Below, in pieces: positions 42,889 to 52,474 of a DNA stretch of 64,000 nucleotides (its first letter is position 1; every line of letters begins with the position of its first letter). Origin of the DNA: Candidatus Latescibacterota bacterium (GTDB taxonomy: Bacteria; Latescibacterota; UBA2968; UBA8231); contig RKRN01000109.1 of NCBI GenBank assembly GCA_007571365.1, positions 34,102-98,101 of the forward strand, in the 5' to 3' direction. A model generated the notes under the pieces. The model saw only the letters and a program-made list of their open reading frames with translations. It had not been told where the DNA came from and searched no databases. Both the position numbers and the translations under genes were made by a program.

Positions 42889-45606
42889 CTAGTAGGCGAC
42901 GCGCACCAATCGGTGGATCGAGGTTTTCTTTTTCGACGTCGAATCCACTTTTAGGTCGATGTGCATCAGATAGATCCCCGGTGGTACGACCGCTCCCGAT
43001 TGGTCGACGCCCGTCCACGCCACCGTATGACGGCCTGCCGTTATGGTCGTCTCGGCTATACGCGCCACCGGCCGGCCGGCCAGATCGTACACGTCCACTT
43101 GGACCGGCGCTGAACTGAGCACCCGCATCAGCGAAAAACGGACCTCCAGCTCGTCGTTGACGCCGTCGCCATTGGGCGTGAAAACGCGATCGACCTGTAG
43201 ATCCCCTAGCAACTCGCCGCGCTCCAGTGCCAACACCACCGTCGTCTCGCTGTCCACAACCCCGTTGGCATCGCCGTCGTCTACCCGCTGCCACGAGTTC
43301 TCGAACTGCGAGTGCCCCATGGAACCGATGAAAAACGTGTTGAACCCGAATATGGTCGCCTCGAACTGGAGCTCCACCAGCGCGGATCCCCTTATCGTCT
43401 TGATCGGGGCCGGCAGACGCACCCACAGCGAATCCGTCTCCATCACCACCTCGAACCCCTCGCTCTCGGCTGTATACGTTACGGCGTCCTGCCCCGTCAC
43501 GTCGACATGCACCTGTTTCAGCGTCATGTCGACGCCCTCGGGTCCCTCAATGAGGATCTCGTCGAACCCCCCGCTGCCCGCGTCGAAGGTCGGGCGGATG
43601 AAATACGACATTTGCTGCTTCGTGCCGATCTCCTCCAGGCGCGAGGGCAGTATCTCGCCCACGATCGCGCCGGCCACCGGCGTCACGAAGTTCAGCACCA
43701 CCGAACGCAGCGTGGCCGCCGCCTTGGGGTCTTCCGTCAGGAAGATCGCCCTGATGGCGACGAACCGTCTGGGACTGGGCGAGGTAATTTTTGCGCCTGA
43801 ATCGAAGTAGGGCTGACTCCAGCCGCTCCAGTCATTGCCCGGGCGCGTCTCGGTTAAGACCGGCCCTACCGAAGCATCCCCGAAGAACTTTTTGTCCGTC
43901 TCCCAGGCCTCGGCCGCCTCCTCTTCGGTGCCCGGATACAAATCCCCGTTCTTCTTGTAGTAGCGGGTTATGCTCTCGACCGTATCGCCGGTCCGGGTTT
44001 GCAAGATCAGCTCCGTACCCGGCGGCACATCGGCCTCCCACTCGATGGTAGCCAAGTTCTGAGGGGTCCGCGCCACCTCTATGAACGGGGCCTCCCCTCC
44101 GAACTCGGACGAGATCTGCGACTCCGGCAGGAATCCTTCCCCGAAAAACTGGACCTCCGACACCCCGTGGCTCCCTTGCCCGGGCTCGTACGTAGAGCGG
44201 TCGTGGAGCCTATAGGTAAAGGCAAAATGCTCAACCTTCGTGAGCGGGAACTTGAAGTCGTGGAAGTTCTGCCCCCGCACGATGTCGCTGAGCGACCCCA
44301 CCGTCTTCCAGGCTAGTTCGCCGCCGGCATTGGTGGAGCCGTCCGAGAGTTGAATGCGGTAGGCTCTGAACGGAGGTGGGTTGGGGAGGGCGTGGAGTAT
44401 TCTGATATTGTCCACAAAGTAGGAGCCTCCGAGATCTATGAACATCGAGCGCTCCGCATCCCGCGGATCCGCAATCGGCAACCTGTTGGGATCGTAACTC
44501 CCGTTGGCAGACCAGAACACGACCTCGCCGAAGAGGTCCCCATCTACCACGGCCGCCCCCTTGTTGACATTCTCCCGGGCGGTCACCCTGCCGCCCCGCT
44601 CCAGTACGCCCGTGCCGATGTTGTCGCCGATGGTCCAGACCTCGATCTCGGCCAGCCTGGGTATTTCGCGGCGGTAGTAAACCACCGGCCCCTGCCGCTC
44701 GGTGCCCGCCAGAGCTTCCCAATCCTCTTTCCCATCCAGCAACCTCACCGTCCCCGACACTTCTCGCCGGAAGTACTCTATCTCTCCCTGTTGATCGGCT
44801 GGCAAACTATCGTATTCGGACTGAGAAACCTGCCTCGCCCTGCCGAAGTCGCTGTCCGTGATCCCCACCCCGACGTATTGGATGACGTCGCCGGTGAAGT
44901 CGCCCAGTGCATCGGGCCACTTCGTCGGTAGCTGTCCGGTCAGGTCGATCTCGAAAACCCGCTCGTTCTTGTTCGGGCCGTCCGTGGTGAAGCGCGTCCG
45001 GAAAAGGAGCTGACCGAGCGTTTTCTGTCCCTGTGAAGTGATCACCTTGAACTGCAGAAAAGGGTCTCCCAGCTCTTCACCGACAAACTTGAGGACGATC
45101 TTGGTGGCCGATACCGTCCGCCCCAGATCGATCTGCACCCACCAGTCCTGCAACAGGTCGGAGGGGTCCGGTTCCCAGAAGGTGTCCATCCTGCCATCCA
45201 TGAGGTCGATGCCGCCCGAGCGATTAGACCCGGCATTCAACACACCGCCGCCGAAATCGACGGCATTGAGGACGGCGTTGATGCCTGGAACCACGACTTC
45301 TTCATCTTCTATTTGCAGTCCCGTGTGCTTGCGGATGAAGGCGGGTTTCACTCCCTCATCGCCGATCTGGACCGTGTTGGCAGCGGAGTGCCAGTGTTCC
45401 CAATGCGCCCTAGAATCGACGACCACTCTGCCTGAACCCAGGGAGTACCCCTCCTGTCCCCAGCACAGACATGCCGCCGACAACGTCAACGCGGAACAGA
45501 CGAGTGCCGTGCGGAGGGGGGCCGCTAGCCGTTGAGCGCCGACCCATCCCCGCTCGCGGTGCCTACCTACGCTGCGCGGCACTCGGGTTCTTGTCGAGTT
45601 CAGCAA
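42889..45606 (-). CDS. Secreted surface protein with discoidin-like region and FlgD-like C-terminal domain
   Basis: Signal region ALVCSALTLSAACLCWGQ; WWVQIDLGRTVSATKIVLKFVGEE; VFTPNGDGVNDELEVRFSLMRVLSSAPVQVDVYDLAGRPVARI...VAWTGVDQSGAVVPPGIYLMHIDL...LVRVAY. Confidence 0.78.
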   Translation of the reverse strand: MLNSTRTRVPRSVGRHRERGWVGAQRLAAPLRTALVCSALTLSAACLCWGQEGYSLGSGRVVVDSRAHWEHWHSAANTVQIGDEGVKPAFIRKHTGLQIEDEEVVVPGINAVLNAVDFGGGVLNAGSNRSGGIDLMDGRMDTFWEPDPSDLLQDWWVQIDLGRTVSATKIVLKFVGEELGDPFLQFKVITSQGQKTLGQLLFRTRFTTDGPNKNERVFEIDLTGQLPTKWPDALGDFTGDVIQYVGVGITDSDFGRARQVSQSEYDSLPADQQGEIEYFRREVSGTVRLLDGKEDWEALAGTERQGPVVYYRREIPRLAEIEVWTIGDNIGTGVLERGGRVTARENVNKGAAVVDGDLFGEVVFWSANGSYDPNRLPIADPRDAERSMFIDLGGSYFVDNIRILHALPNPPPFRAYRIQLSDGSTNAGGELAWKTVGSLSDIVRGQNFHDFKFPLTKVEHFAFTYRLHDRSTYEPGQGSHGVSEVQFFGEGFLPESQISSEFGGEAPFIEVARTPQNLATIEWEADVPPGTELILQTRTGDTVESITRYYKKNGDLYPGTEEEAAEAWETDKKFFGDASVGPVLTETRPGNDWSGWSQPYFDSGAKITSPSPRRFVAIRAIFLTEDPKAAATLRSVVLNFVTPVAGAIVGEILPSRLEEIGTKQQMSYFIRPTFDAGSGGFDEILIEGPEGVDMTLKQVHVDVTGQDAVTYTAESEGFEVVMETDSLWVRLPAPIKTIRGSALVELQFEATIFGFNTFFIGSMGHSQFENSWQRVDDGDANGVVDSETTVVLALERGELLGDLQVDRVFTPNGDGVNDELEVRFSLMRVLSSAPVQVDVYDLAGRPVARIAETTITAGRHTVAWTGVDQSGAVVPPGIYLMHIDLKVDSTSKKKTSIHRLVRVAY

Positions 45607-45674
45607 TACTTCTTTCTCCTTATCTCGCTCCCGAGCTTGCGCTCCGCTCGTGTCGGAAACGCCGTTGAGTGCCG

Positions 45675-45715
45675 AAAAAAGGGGGGGCGAGGATCAACGA
45701 TCTCGCCCCCCCTTC
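45675..45715 (-). terminator. Strong Rho-independent terminator downstream of the CBM9-like gene
   Basis: Minus strand GGGGGGGCGAG-ATCGTTGATC-CTCGCCCCCCC followed by TTTTTT. Confidence 0.9.
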
Positions 45716-45754
45716 AACAACAGCCGTCCTGGGTCCTTATAGCCGACCTTTCTC

Positions 45755-46672
45755 CTATTTGGAGAAGCCCGCCTTAATGCGGCCCCAGCTATCGTCCTCG
45801 ACCGCTGTGGCGTCGGTGTCGGACACCCAGTTGTTTGCGTCAAAACCAAGTAGCACGTAGTCCACTAGGGAGTCGGCGTGGAAGTACATGTTGATGTCGC
45901 CCGTGGAGACCCAGTAGCCGTTGTACGAATTGCCCGGGCCGTTGTCATCGTCCTGAATGGCCATGCCGATGCCCATGACCTGGCCTTCCTCCAAGTCGTG
46001 GATAATCAGGTCGGGATCGTCGGAACCGGTCGAACTGGCAGGCAGGTCGTCGAAGGTGGTGAACCAACTCTCCTGATAGAGGGTGGCGGGTCCACCGGCC
46101 TCGCCCTCAACGTCCCATCTGATGCCGGCGTAAGGCTCCACGGAAGCCCATACTCCGCCGCCCCACAACCACAGGTTGTTGTCCGCGTTATTGAGCGACT
46201 GCTGCCAGTCCTGCGCGGTGGCCCCGGCCCATCGCGCCGGATCTAGGTCGATAGATTCCACGCCTTGGAACTGTCCGCCGCTGTGGTCGGCATCAAGCAC
46301 GAGCTCGAGTTTGTCGTTAGTGTCGTCGAGGGTGCCGTACCAGACGTCGTCGAACCTTTCCTCCATGACGTACACAAGGTTGGTCTCTGGGTGCCAGCCG
46401 ACGATGATGCGCTCGGCGAGGTTGCCCGGATCCGGGTCGCCTTGGGTGCCCGTGACGACCTCGACCAAGTCATCTTGGGTTACCCAGAAGACAGACGGTA
46501 CGTTGTCCCAATCGCTGAGATCACCGTCCATCACGACGTCCCTGATTCCATCGACGTCGATGGGCACCTGTACCGCCGCCCAGTTCCGGTCTGTCCGCTG
46601 GTGGGCCGAACTCGGGGTAAAGGAGGCGAGAACGAGGCCCAAAACGGTAGCTATAACGATAATCCTCTTCAC
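45755..46672 (-). CDS. Secreted CBM9-like domain protein (GTG start)
   Basis: GTG at 46672 preceded by AAAGGAG 8 nt upstream gives (V)KRIIVIATVLGLVLASFTPSSAH; VMDGDLSDWDNVPSVFWV...TNLVYVMEERFDDVWYG...LELVLDADHSGGQ. Confidence 0.75.
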   Translation of the reverse strand: MKRIIVIATVLGLVLASFTPSSAHQRTDRNWAAVQVPIDVDGIRDVVMDGDLSDWDNVPSVFWVTQDDLVEVVTGTQGDPDPGNLAERIIVGWHPETNLVYVMEERFDDVWYGTLDDTNDKLELVLDADHSGGQFQGVESIDLDPARWAGATAQDWQQSLNNADNNLWLWGGGVWASVEPYAGIRWDVEGEAGGPATLYQESWFTTFDDLPASSTGSDDPDLIIHDLEEGQVMGIGMAIQDDDNGPGNSYNGYWVSTGDINMYFHADSLVDYVLLGFDANNWVSDTDATAVEDDSWGRIKAGFSK

Positions 46673-47405
46673 TGTTGCTTCTCCTTTCATCTGGGAGATG
46701 ATGACTGCTGCTACTGCGTTGATTCCTGAAATGCGGGTTTTGCTTTTAAACACCTCCTTTCAGCGCGCCATTCGCTCAGCGAACGAGAGCAAACGAGAAC
46801 TGGTGGTTTTGTGCAAATTAGCTCTCGCCGCTGTTTTTATTAGTTGCTGTAAATAAATAGCTTACGGTCTTATGGATGAATGACCTGCGTTTATCTATTT
46901 ATTGAAACAATGAAGCAATGAGCGTTAATATGAGGAAATTTGCCCGGAAGTCCAAGAAAAACTTCCAGCATGTTGATGCCCCAAATCCACCCCGCTGACC
47001 GGGCCTGTCCTCACGTCGGACCTCGGCAGCTATGCTTCGTTGGGGTTTACCCCCAGTTTGCCCAGAGTTTGCCTAGGGTCGGTTCCTCGAAGCCGACCGG
47101 GTGATGTCCTCGAAGCGTCCCCTGTAGAGCGTATTGCTACGAGGCGTTATAAACACTATCGGGGTATCCATTTAACCGGACCTAGGGTATCTTACGTAGG
47201 AGCGCAGAACATGAGATGGCGAACCGGGCCTGGGTACTTCTCGTGCAGCATCTCTATCTGCGAGATGGGCGGGGCCTACAATCTCGTCCCGCCCGCCGGC
47301 ACGTTTGGAGACATCACGGGTCGATCTATCCGTCAACACGGCGGTGGAGGGCGAAGCTCGGTCGCTGCTGCCTCCTCACTTGGGTAGTTCCTTAGTAAGG
47401 TGTAG

Positions 47406-48839
47406 ATGATGCAGGCACAAACAGGGCAAACCATTAAGTGGTCTAGAAAAACTACCATATTCATTGACATCCTTTTGGTTATTACCCCCTTTCTACTGCT
47501 TATAGGACTAGAGATCTATTTGCGGCATACTGATTACGGCCTTGATGACAGGCTATTTATCCCTCAAAGCTCTTCTTTCACGTACCAACTTAATCAGGAG
47601 TTGTACCGAAAGTATTATTCAATTAATAATCCCATGCTTAAACAGCTAATTCCCAAGGTAAGCATGAAACAGCAGAAATCCGAAAAGGATTTTCGCATCT
47701 TTTGTCTTGGGGGTTCAACGACAAGAGGGCCGTTTCCTATGCTACTTCACGAATTATTAAAACGTGCCAAAGTGGATAAGACGGTAGAAGTGGTTAACTT
47801 AGGAATAGATACTTTTAATAGTTACCAGGTCCTCGACATTACAAAAAAACTTCCTCAGTACGATCCCGATCTTTTGATCATTTATATGGGACATAACGAA
47901 ATTTATGGACCATACGGTGCAGCATCGAATGTGGCATTGGGCACGTCTCGTAACGCAATCAATCTAATTTTGCGATTACGCGAGATTAAGATATTTCAGC
48001 TAGCAAACAACTTTTACTCAAAGTTAGGAGCACCTTCTAATCAATTTGAAAAGGAACGATCGCCATATAGAATGATGGTAAACAGTTCCCTTGCCCCTCA
48101 TCATCCTCTACGGGAGCAAGCCATTGAGAATTTCAGGGGAAATCTCCGCGAAATTATCTCTATTGCAAAGCGTCATCAAATCCCTGTGGTTTTAGGGACG
48201 ATCGTTGCCAATCTTCGAGATTGGTGCCCATTTGACTCAGAACCGCCGCCATCTTCCCTCGACGTTACCCAATGGCAACAGTTGTTAGAGAATGGCAAGG
48301 CTGCATTTGAACAAAGTCATCTAGAAGAGGCGGAACGCATCTACCAGACAGCAATTGAACTTTTCCCAGATCATGCCCAAACTCATTTTGATCTAGGTCA
48401 TGTTTACCTTGCCCAAGGACATCAAGATAAAGCTAAACGATCCTTCACAATAGCAAGAGACTTGGATATTTTACCGATCAGAGCTTCATCAGAGATAAAC
48501 GAAACGATAAAAAGTGTTGCTAAGGAAACAGACATCATATTAGCAGACCTTGAAACCGTATTCCAAAATTGCGATCCCAAGAGTGTGATTGGCAAACCAA
48601 TGATTGTTGAACACCTGCATCCTTCAAATGAAGGATATTATTTAATCGCAAGCCATCTGACCCACATCATTCTTAAAGAAGGGTTTTTGGCGGCGAGTAA
48701 AAGGTTGAATTTTGACGATCCATCGTTAAAAAGAGAACTGGATATAGGAGAATTGAACAAAGAGGACCTCGTTCGACTCAGACTTATGTTGAAGATCTGG
48801 CCATTTAACATTAACAATGAAGGTTATCAGTATCCTTGA
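47406..48839 (+). CDS. SGNH/GDSL-type hydrolase with N-terminal TM and TPR segment
   Basis: FRIFCLGGSTTRGPFP (GxS block), LLIIYMGHNEIYGPYG, EHLHPSNEGYYLIA (catalytic His block); TPR AFEQSHLEEAERIYQTAIELFPDHAQTHFDLGHVYLAQGH. Confidence 0.8.
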   Translation: MMQAQTGQTIKWSRKTTIFIDILLVITPFLLLIGLEIYLRHTDYGLDDRLFIPQSSSFTYQLNQELYRKYYSINNPMLKQLIPKVSMKQQKSEKDFRIFCLGGSTTRGPFPMLLHELLKRAKVDKTVEVVNLGIDTFNSYQVLDITKKLPQYDPDLLIIYMGHNEIYGPYGAASNVALGTSRNAINLILRLREIKIFQLANNFYSKLGAPSNQFEKERSPYRMMVNSSLAPHHPLREQAIENFRGNLREIISIAKRHQIPVVLGTIVANLRDWCPFDSEPPPSSLDVTQWQQLLENGKAAFEQSHLEEAERIYQTAIELFPDHAQTHFDLGHVYLAQGHQDKAKRSFTIARDLDILPIRASSEINETIKSVAKETDIILADLETVFQNCDPKSVIGKPMIVEHLHPSNEGYYLIASHLTHIILKEGFLAASKRLNFDDPSLKRELDIGELNKEDLVRLRLMLKIWPFNINNEGYQYP

Positions 48840-48913
48840 ATTTAAAAACTGATCTTCCGCTAGAGAGTTCTGGACGCCCGCGGCATCATGCTGGGCATTA
48901 GATTGTCCCTCTC

Positions 48914-50366
48914 TCAGGCGGGCAGGGGCACGAACTGCAGGCTGTACAAGTCAGCGTCGCTGAGGGCGAAGCGCAGGCGGATCGGTTTGCCGGCCAGGCT
49001 GCGGACATCGGCCTGGCCCTTCCAAGTGACCATGAGGTCTAGGTAGTCGCCGTAGATCTCATCGCAGTCGTGCAGGGTGTACCCCTTCAGTGCTTTGCCG
49101 TCGCCATCCTGAATCTCGACGCGCACCGAGCCGGCAGCGGAAGTGCCTACGTTCAGGCTCAGAGTGCCGCCGGCGAAGGTGAAGGGCCGCGTGGTCAGTT
49201 CGCCCCCCTTCAGCGGCGCGTTGGCGGACACGAAGCCGTCCACGCGGAGCGTGAAGCGCCGCAGCCGGGAGACCTCGCCGCCGTAGTATCCCTCGCTGTT
49301 GAAAATCGACAGTTCCTTCGGCGCCGCGGGAAGGTCGTTGGCTGTCTCCAGAATGCCCCAAGCCGTCATGTTGTTGCGGGTTTCCCAGCGCTCCGGCTGC
49401 AGGCCGGGCCGCACGAAGGCCGCGTCCCAGCGCTTGAAGTGCAGGCCGTCGCGGCTGGTCATGTACACGCCGTCCGATACGCCGCTGGCCCGGTTGCTGG
49501 ACAGGCGGCGATCTGGCAACAGGCGCTTTGGGAAGCCCATGTAGATGTGCGGTGCCCGGTAGTAGGGCGTCACCGCGTTCGTGTAGAGGTGCTCAAGGGG
49601 TGCGCCGCCGAAGTCGAGTAATTGCGGCTTCGTCCAGCGGCGGAAGTCCGTTGAGGTACAGGTCATGATCTGGCGAAAGCGCACACCGCCGGGGTAGATG
49701 GAGTCGCGGTGATATGCGACGTAGCAGCCGCGCAGCGGGTCGTAGAAGGCTAGGTTCTGCGAATCGAAAACATTGGCCCCCACGGTGTGGTCCATCACCG
49801 GTTTCTCCGACAGCAGGCTCCAATGCACGCCGTCCGGCGATTTGAAGGCGAAGAGGGCCTGCTCTTCGTGGTTGCGCGCTCGGGCTGCCCAGAGCCTTGT
49901 ACTCCTCGCCCTCCCGGCAATTCGGGTTGCGGTCGCGGAAGGGCGTGAAGTTGAGCGAGCCGGGACCGTCCCAGATGATGTTGTTGCGCGTCGAGCCCTT
50001 GTAGTTGACCAAGCCTAGTTCCGGCCGGTACCACTCGATGCCGTCGCGGCTTTCGGCGTAGCACACGACCGGTGTGTAGGCACCAGACGGGCCGTAGTGC
50101 GAGCCGCGGTAGTAGGCGCGGAACAGATTGTCGTCCTGGAACACCGTGTGGTAGCCGCTGGTGTTGCCCTCCCACGGTGCGTCGTGGTCGATTGCCACGT
50201 TTCGCGGCACTGGCTTCTGCAGGCGTAGTTCGACGCCGTGCAGCCGCTCAATCAGGTAGTCGTCGACGAACAGTTCGCGCCTGTCGCCCAACTCGATGAC
50301 GCCCGCCGGGGTGCTGCTGGCGGTTTTCCTCTTTTTCGTTGGCTTCGCTCTCTTGCTCTTGGCCAT
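48914..50366 (-). pseudogene. Glycosidase-like (GH32/GH43-type beta-propeller-like) protein interrupted by a frameshift near 49885-49900
   Basis: First part in the 49593-51317 frame: MAKSKRAKPTKKRK...ELFVDDYLIERLHGVELRLQKPV...CREGEEYKAL; continuation in another frame: WAARARNHEEQALFAFKSPDGVHWSLLSEKPVMDHTVGANVFDSQNLAFYDPLRGCYVAYHRD...LQFVPLPA. Confidence 0.75.
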
Positions 50367-50521
50367 CTCTGGTTCCCTTTCTGTATTGCGGCTACCCTGC
50401 CGACCATCTGCGCCGGCGTCAACCGAAGCTCGATTTCGCCACGGGCAACGCGCCATGGGAGACGCCTTCCGTCGTCCTGTTCTTGGTCGCTCTGCGCTGC
50501 TTAGCTTGGCCGCGACCGCCT

Positions 50522-52474
50522 TCAGATCTGGGTCAGGAAGCTGCCGGTGTGCCCGGTGGCGTAGTCGACGAGCACAAACACCCCGGCCCCGACGATTTCG
50601 CCTAGGATCAGGCCCAGGAAGAAGGGCCGCAGGTTGCGGTAGAGGCGCACACCACCGTAGCGCAGGATCACCAACTTCAGGAACCAAGCTAGCAGGGCGC
50701 TGCAAAAGATGTGGCCCGTCTTCCAATTGGCGGCGATCGTGAACCCGAGTGGGTTGAGGGGCCACCACAGGAAGTGGTGGCGTGCCCACATGAGTGCCAC
50801 CATCACACCCGCTCCGATGCCCATAAACTGCCAAGCGTCCCAGCGCGGGCCTTCGGGTTCGGCGGCGATGCGCGGGGCCATATCCATGGGGCCGAAATGG
50901 GTGGACTGCCAGGAGAAGAACAGGGGATTGAGGTTGATGCCGCCGTGTTCGTACGCCATGACCAAGGTGACGTAGGAGGAGCCCGCTAGGCTGACTAGGA
51001 TGGCCAAGACAATGGCCCAGAATAGCCGGTGCTTTTGGCTGCGGATCATTTCGCTCATCTTCAGCCCGTTGGCGACCGAGGCCATCACGAAGGAACGGAC
51101 CTCGGCGTGCCAGCCGTAGGAGAAGCCGAGTGCCACCAAGCCTTGGGTGCCGATAGAGGAGGTGCCGACCGCGGAGATCACGAAGGTCGAGGTCATCAGG
51201 GGCGGACGCATGGCCGGGATGCCGCCCTCGGCGACCACCCGCGTCAGTGCCATGAATAGGATCATGGCACCGAAGACGAATAGCAGGGCCACCGGGAAGG
51301 GCAGGCCGATCGTCCACAGCCAGACGGCGACGGCGATCAGGCCGGCGAGCAGCCCGAAAAACGCCTGTCGGTAGGAGAGGATCTCGCCGCCGTCATCGAT
51401 CTCCCGCAGCCCGACGACGGCCTTCGCCACCACATCGCGCAGGTGCCGGCGCGCCACCCACAGCCCGACGACTACGAAGGCGATCATCGCTCCGAGACCT
51501 TGGTGGGCTAGAAAGGGATCTTCGGAGTAGAAGTCAATCCGCTGTGTGCTCTGTACGCCAAGCGTGTTGAAGATGCCCCGCTGCAGCCTGACGAGGACAT
51601 AGAAGACCCAGATCGAAGCCGAAATGTCGAGGTTGACGAAATAGAAGAACCCGGTCCAGGGCGGGCTAAACCAGAAGCTGAGCCAAGTATTGCCAAACAG
51701 GGGTACGCCCGCGGTGCGCTCAAAGCGGGGAAATTCCGGAAAGTAGGAGTGTATGCCGTTGATGCTCAACAGCAGGAAGGAGATGGCGAAGCCCAACCAC
51801 ATGGTCTTGTTGGTGAAGAACGAGCGGCCCACGGTGCCGCCTTCTTCCTGCCGCATCATCTCCATCGGCACCTGCACCAGCGCGTAGCTGAGTTTCTCGT
51901 TGTCGACCCACTGCCTGCGCAGAATGACCATCGTGCAAATCATCGCGAAGGCGAGGGCGAGAAAGAAGCCGAACCACAGGCTCAGCGGTACGACCCAAGC
52001 ACTCCATGGGATTGAGGCTCCCTCGGGCAACCCCTCAAAAAAGTGGCGGGCCACGTTCTCGCCGCGCGGGATCATCCACTGGGGGATGTATTGATTGTAG
52101 AGGGAATCCCAGTTGTTCTCGGGCGTGGCGTAGTAGGTTGACCCGAGGAGGCAGGGGATCATAAACTGGGTGAAACCCATGCCGGGGATGCAGCAGGCCA
52201 CCACCAGCATGATATAGATGGTGATCAGTTCCGCCCGGGTCAGCGCCAGCCATCGGCCGACCATGGCGCTGGCTAAGACGAGGAAGAAAAACAAGAAGAG
52301 GGCGGCCGGAGTGCTGAAGTTGAGGGTTAGGTAGGAACCTTGGATCGCATTGGTCGCGTAGGTATCGCAGATGTTGAGCACCAGTGCCAGCACCGCCCCG
52401 ATAAGGATACCCCGCAGAGGGATCCCCTGCAGATCCCGCGCCTGCTGTGGGTCCCCCTGCGTAAGCACCGTCAT
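50522..52474 (-). CDS. DUF6785/DUF6784-like multi-spanning membrane protein
   Basis: MTVLTQGDPQQARDLQGIPLRGILIGAVLALVLNICDTYATN..., many TM helices; ATGA overlap with upstream gene sets the start at 52474. Confidence 0.65.
   Translation of the reverse strand: MTVLTQGDPQQARDLQGIPLRGILIGAVLALVLNICDTYATNAIQGSYLTLNFSTPAALFLFFFLVLASAMVGRWLALTRAELITIYIMLVVACCIPGMGFTQFMIPCLLGSTYYATPENNWDSLYNQYIPQWMIPRGENVARHFFEGLPEGASIPWSAWVVPLSLWFGFFLALAFAMICTMVILRRQWVDNEKLSYALVQVPMEMMRQEEGGTVGRSFFTNKTMWLGFAISFLLLSINGIHSYFPEFPRFERTAGVPLFGNTWLSFWFSPPWTGFFYFVNLDISASIWVFYVLVRLQRGIFNTLGVQSTQRIDFYSEDPFLAHQGLGAMIAFVVVGLWVARRHLRDVVAKAVVGLREIDDGGEILSYRQAFFGLLAGLIAVAVWLWTIGLPFPVALLFVFGAMILFMALTRVVAEGGIPAMRPPLMTSTFVISAVGTSSIGTQGLVALGFSYGWHAEVRSFVMASVANGLKMSEMIRSQKHRLFWAIVLAILVSLAGSSYVTLVMAYEHGGINLNPLFFSWQSTHFGPMDMAPRIAAEPEGPRWDAWQFMGIGAGVMVALMWARHHFLWWPLNPLGFTIAANWKTGHIFCSALLAWFLKLVILRYGGVRLYRNLRPFFLGLILGEIVGAGVFVLVDYATGHTGSFLTQI

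Noticed and set aside
42851-43426. N-terminal 192 residues of the listed 41105-43426 ORF
   Set aside because: Out-of-frame overlap with the 3' end of the neighbouring gene; GTG 42850 gives a proper signal peptide.
50367-51317. N-terminal half of the 49593-51317 ORF
   Set aside because: Out-of-frame reading through the DUF6785-like gene; low-complexity Arg/Gly/His-rich translation.
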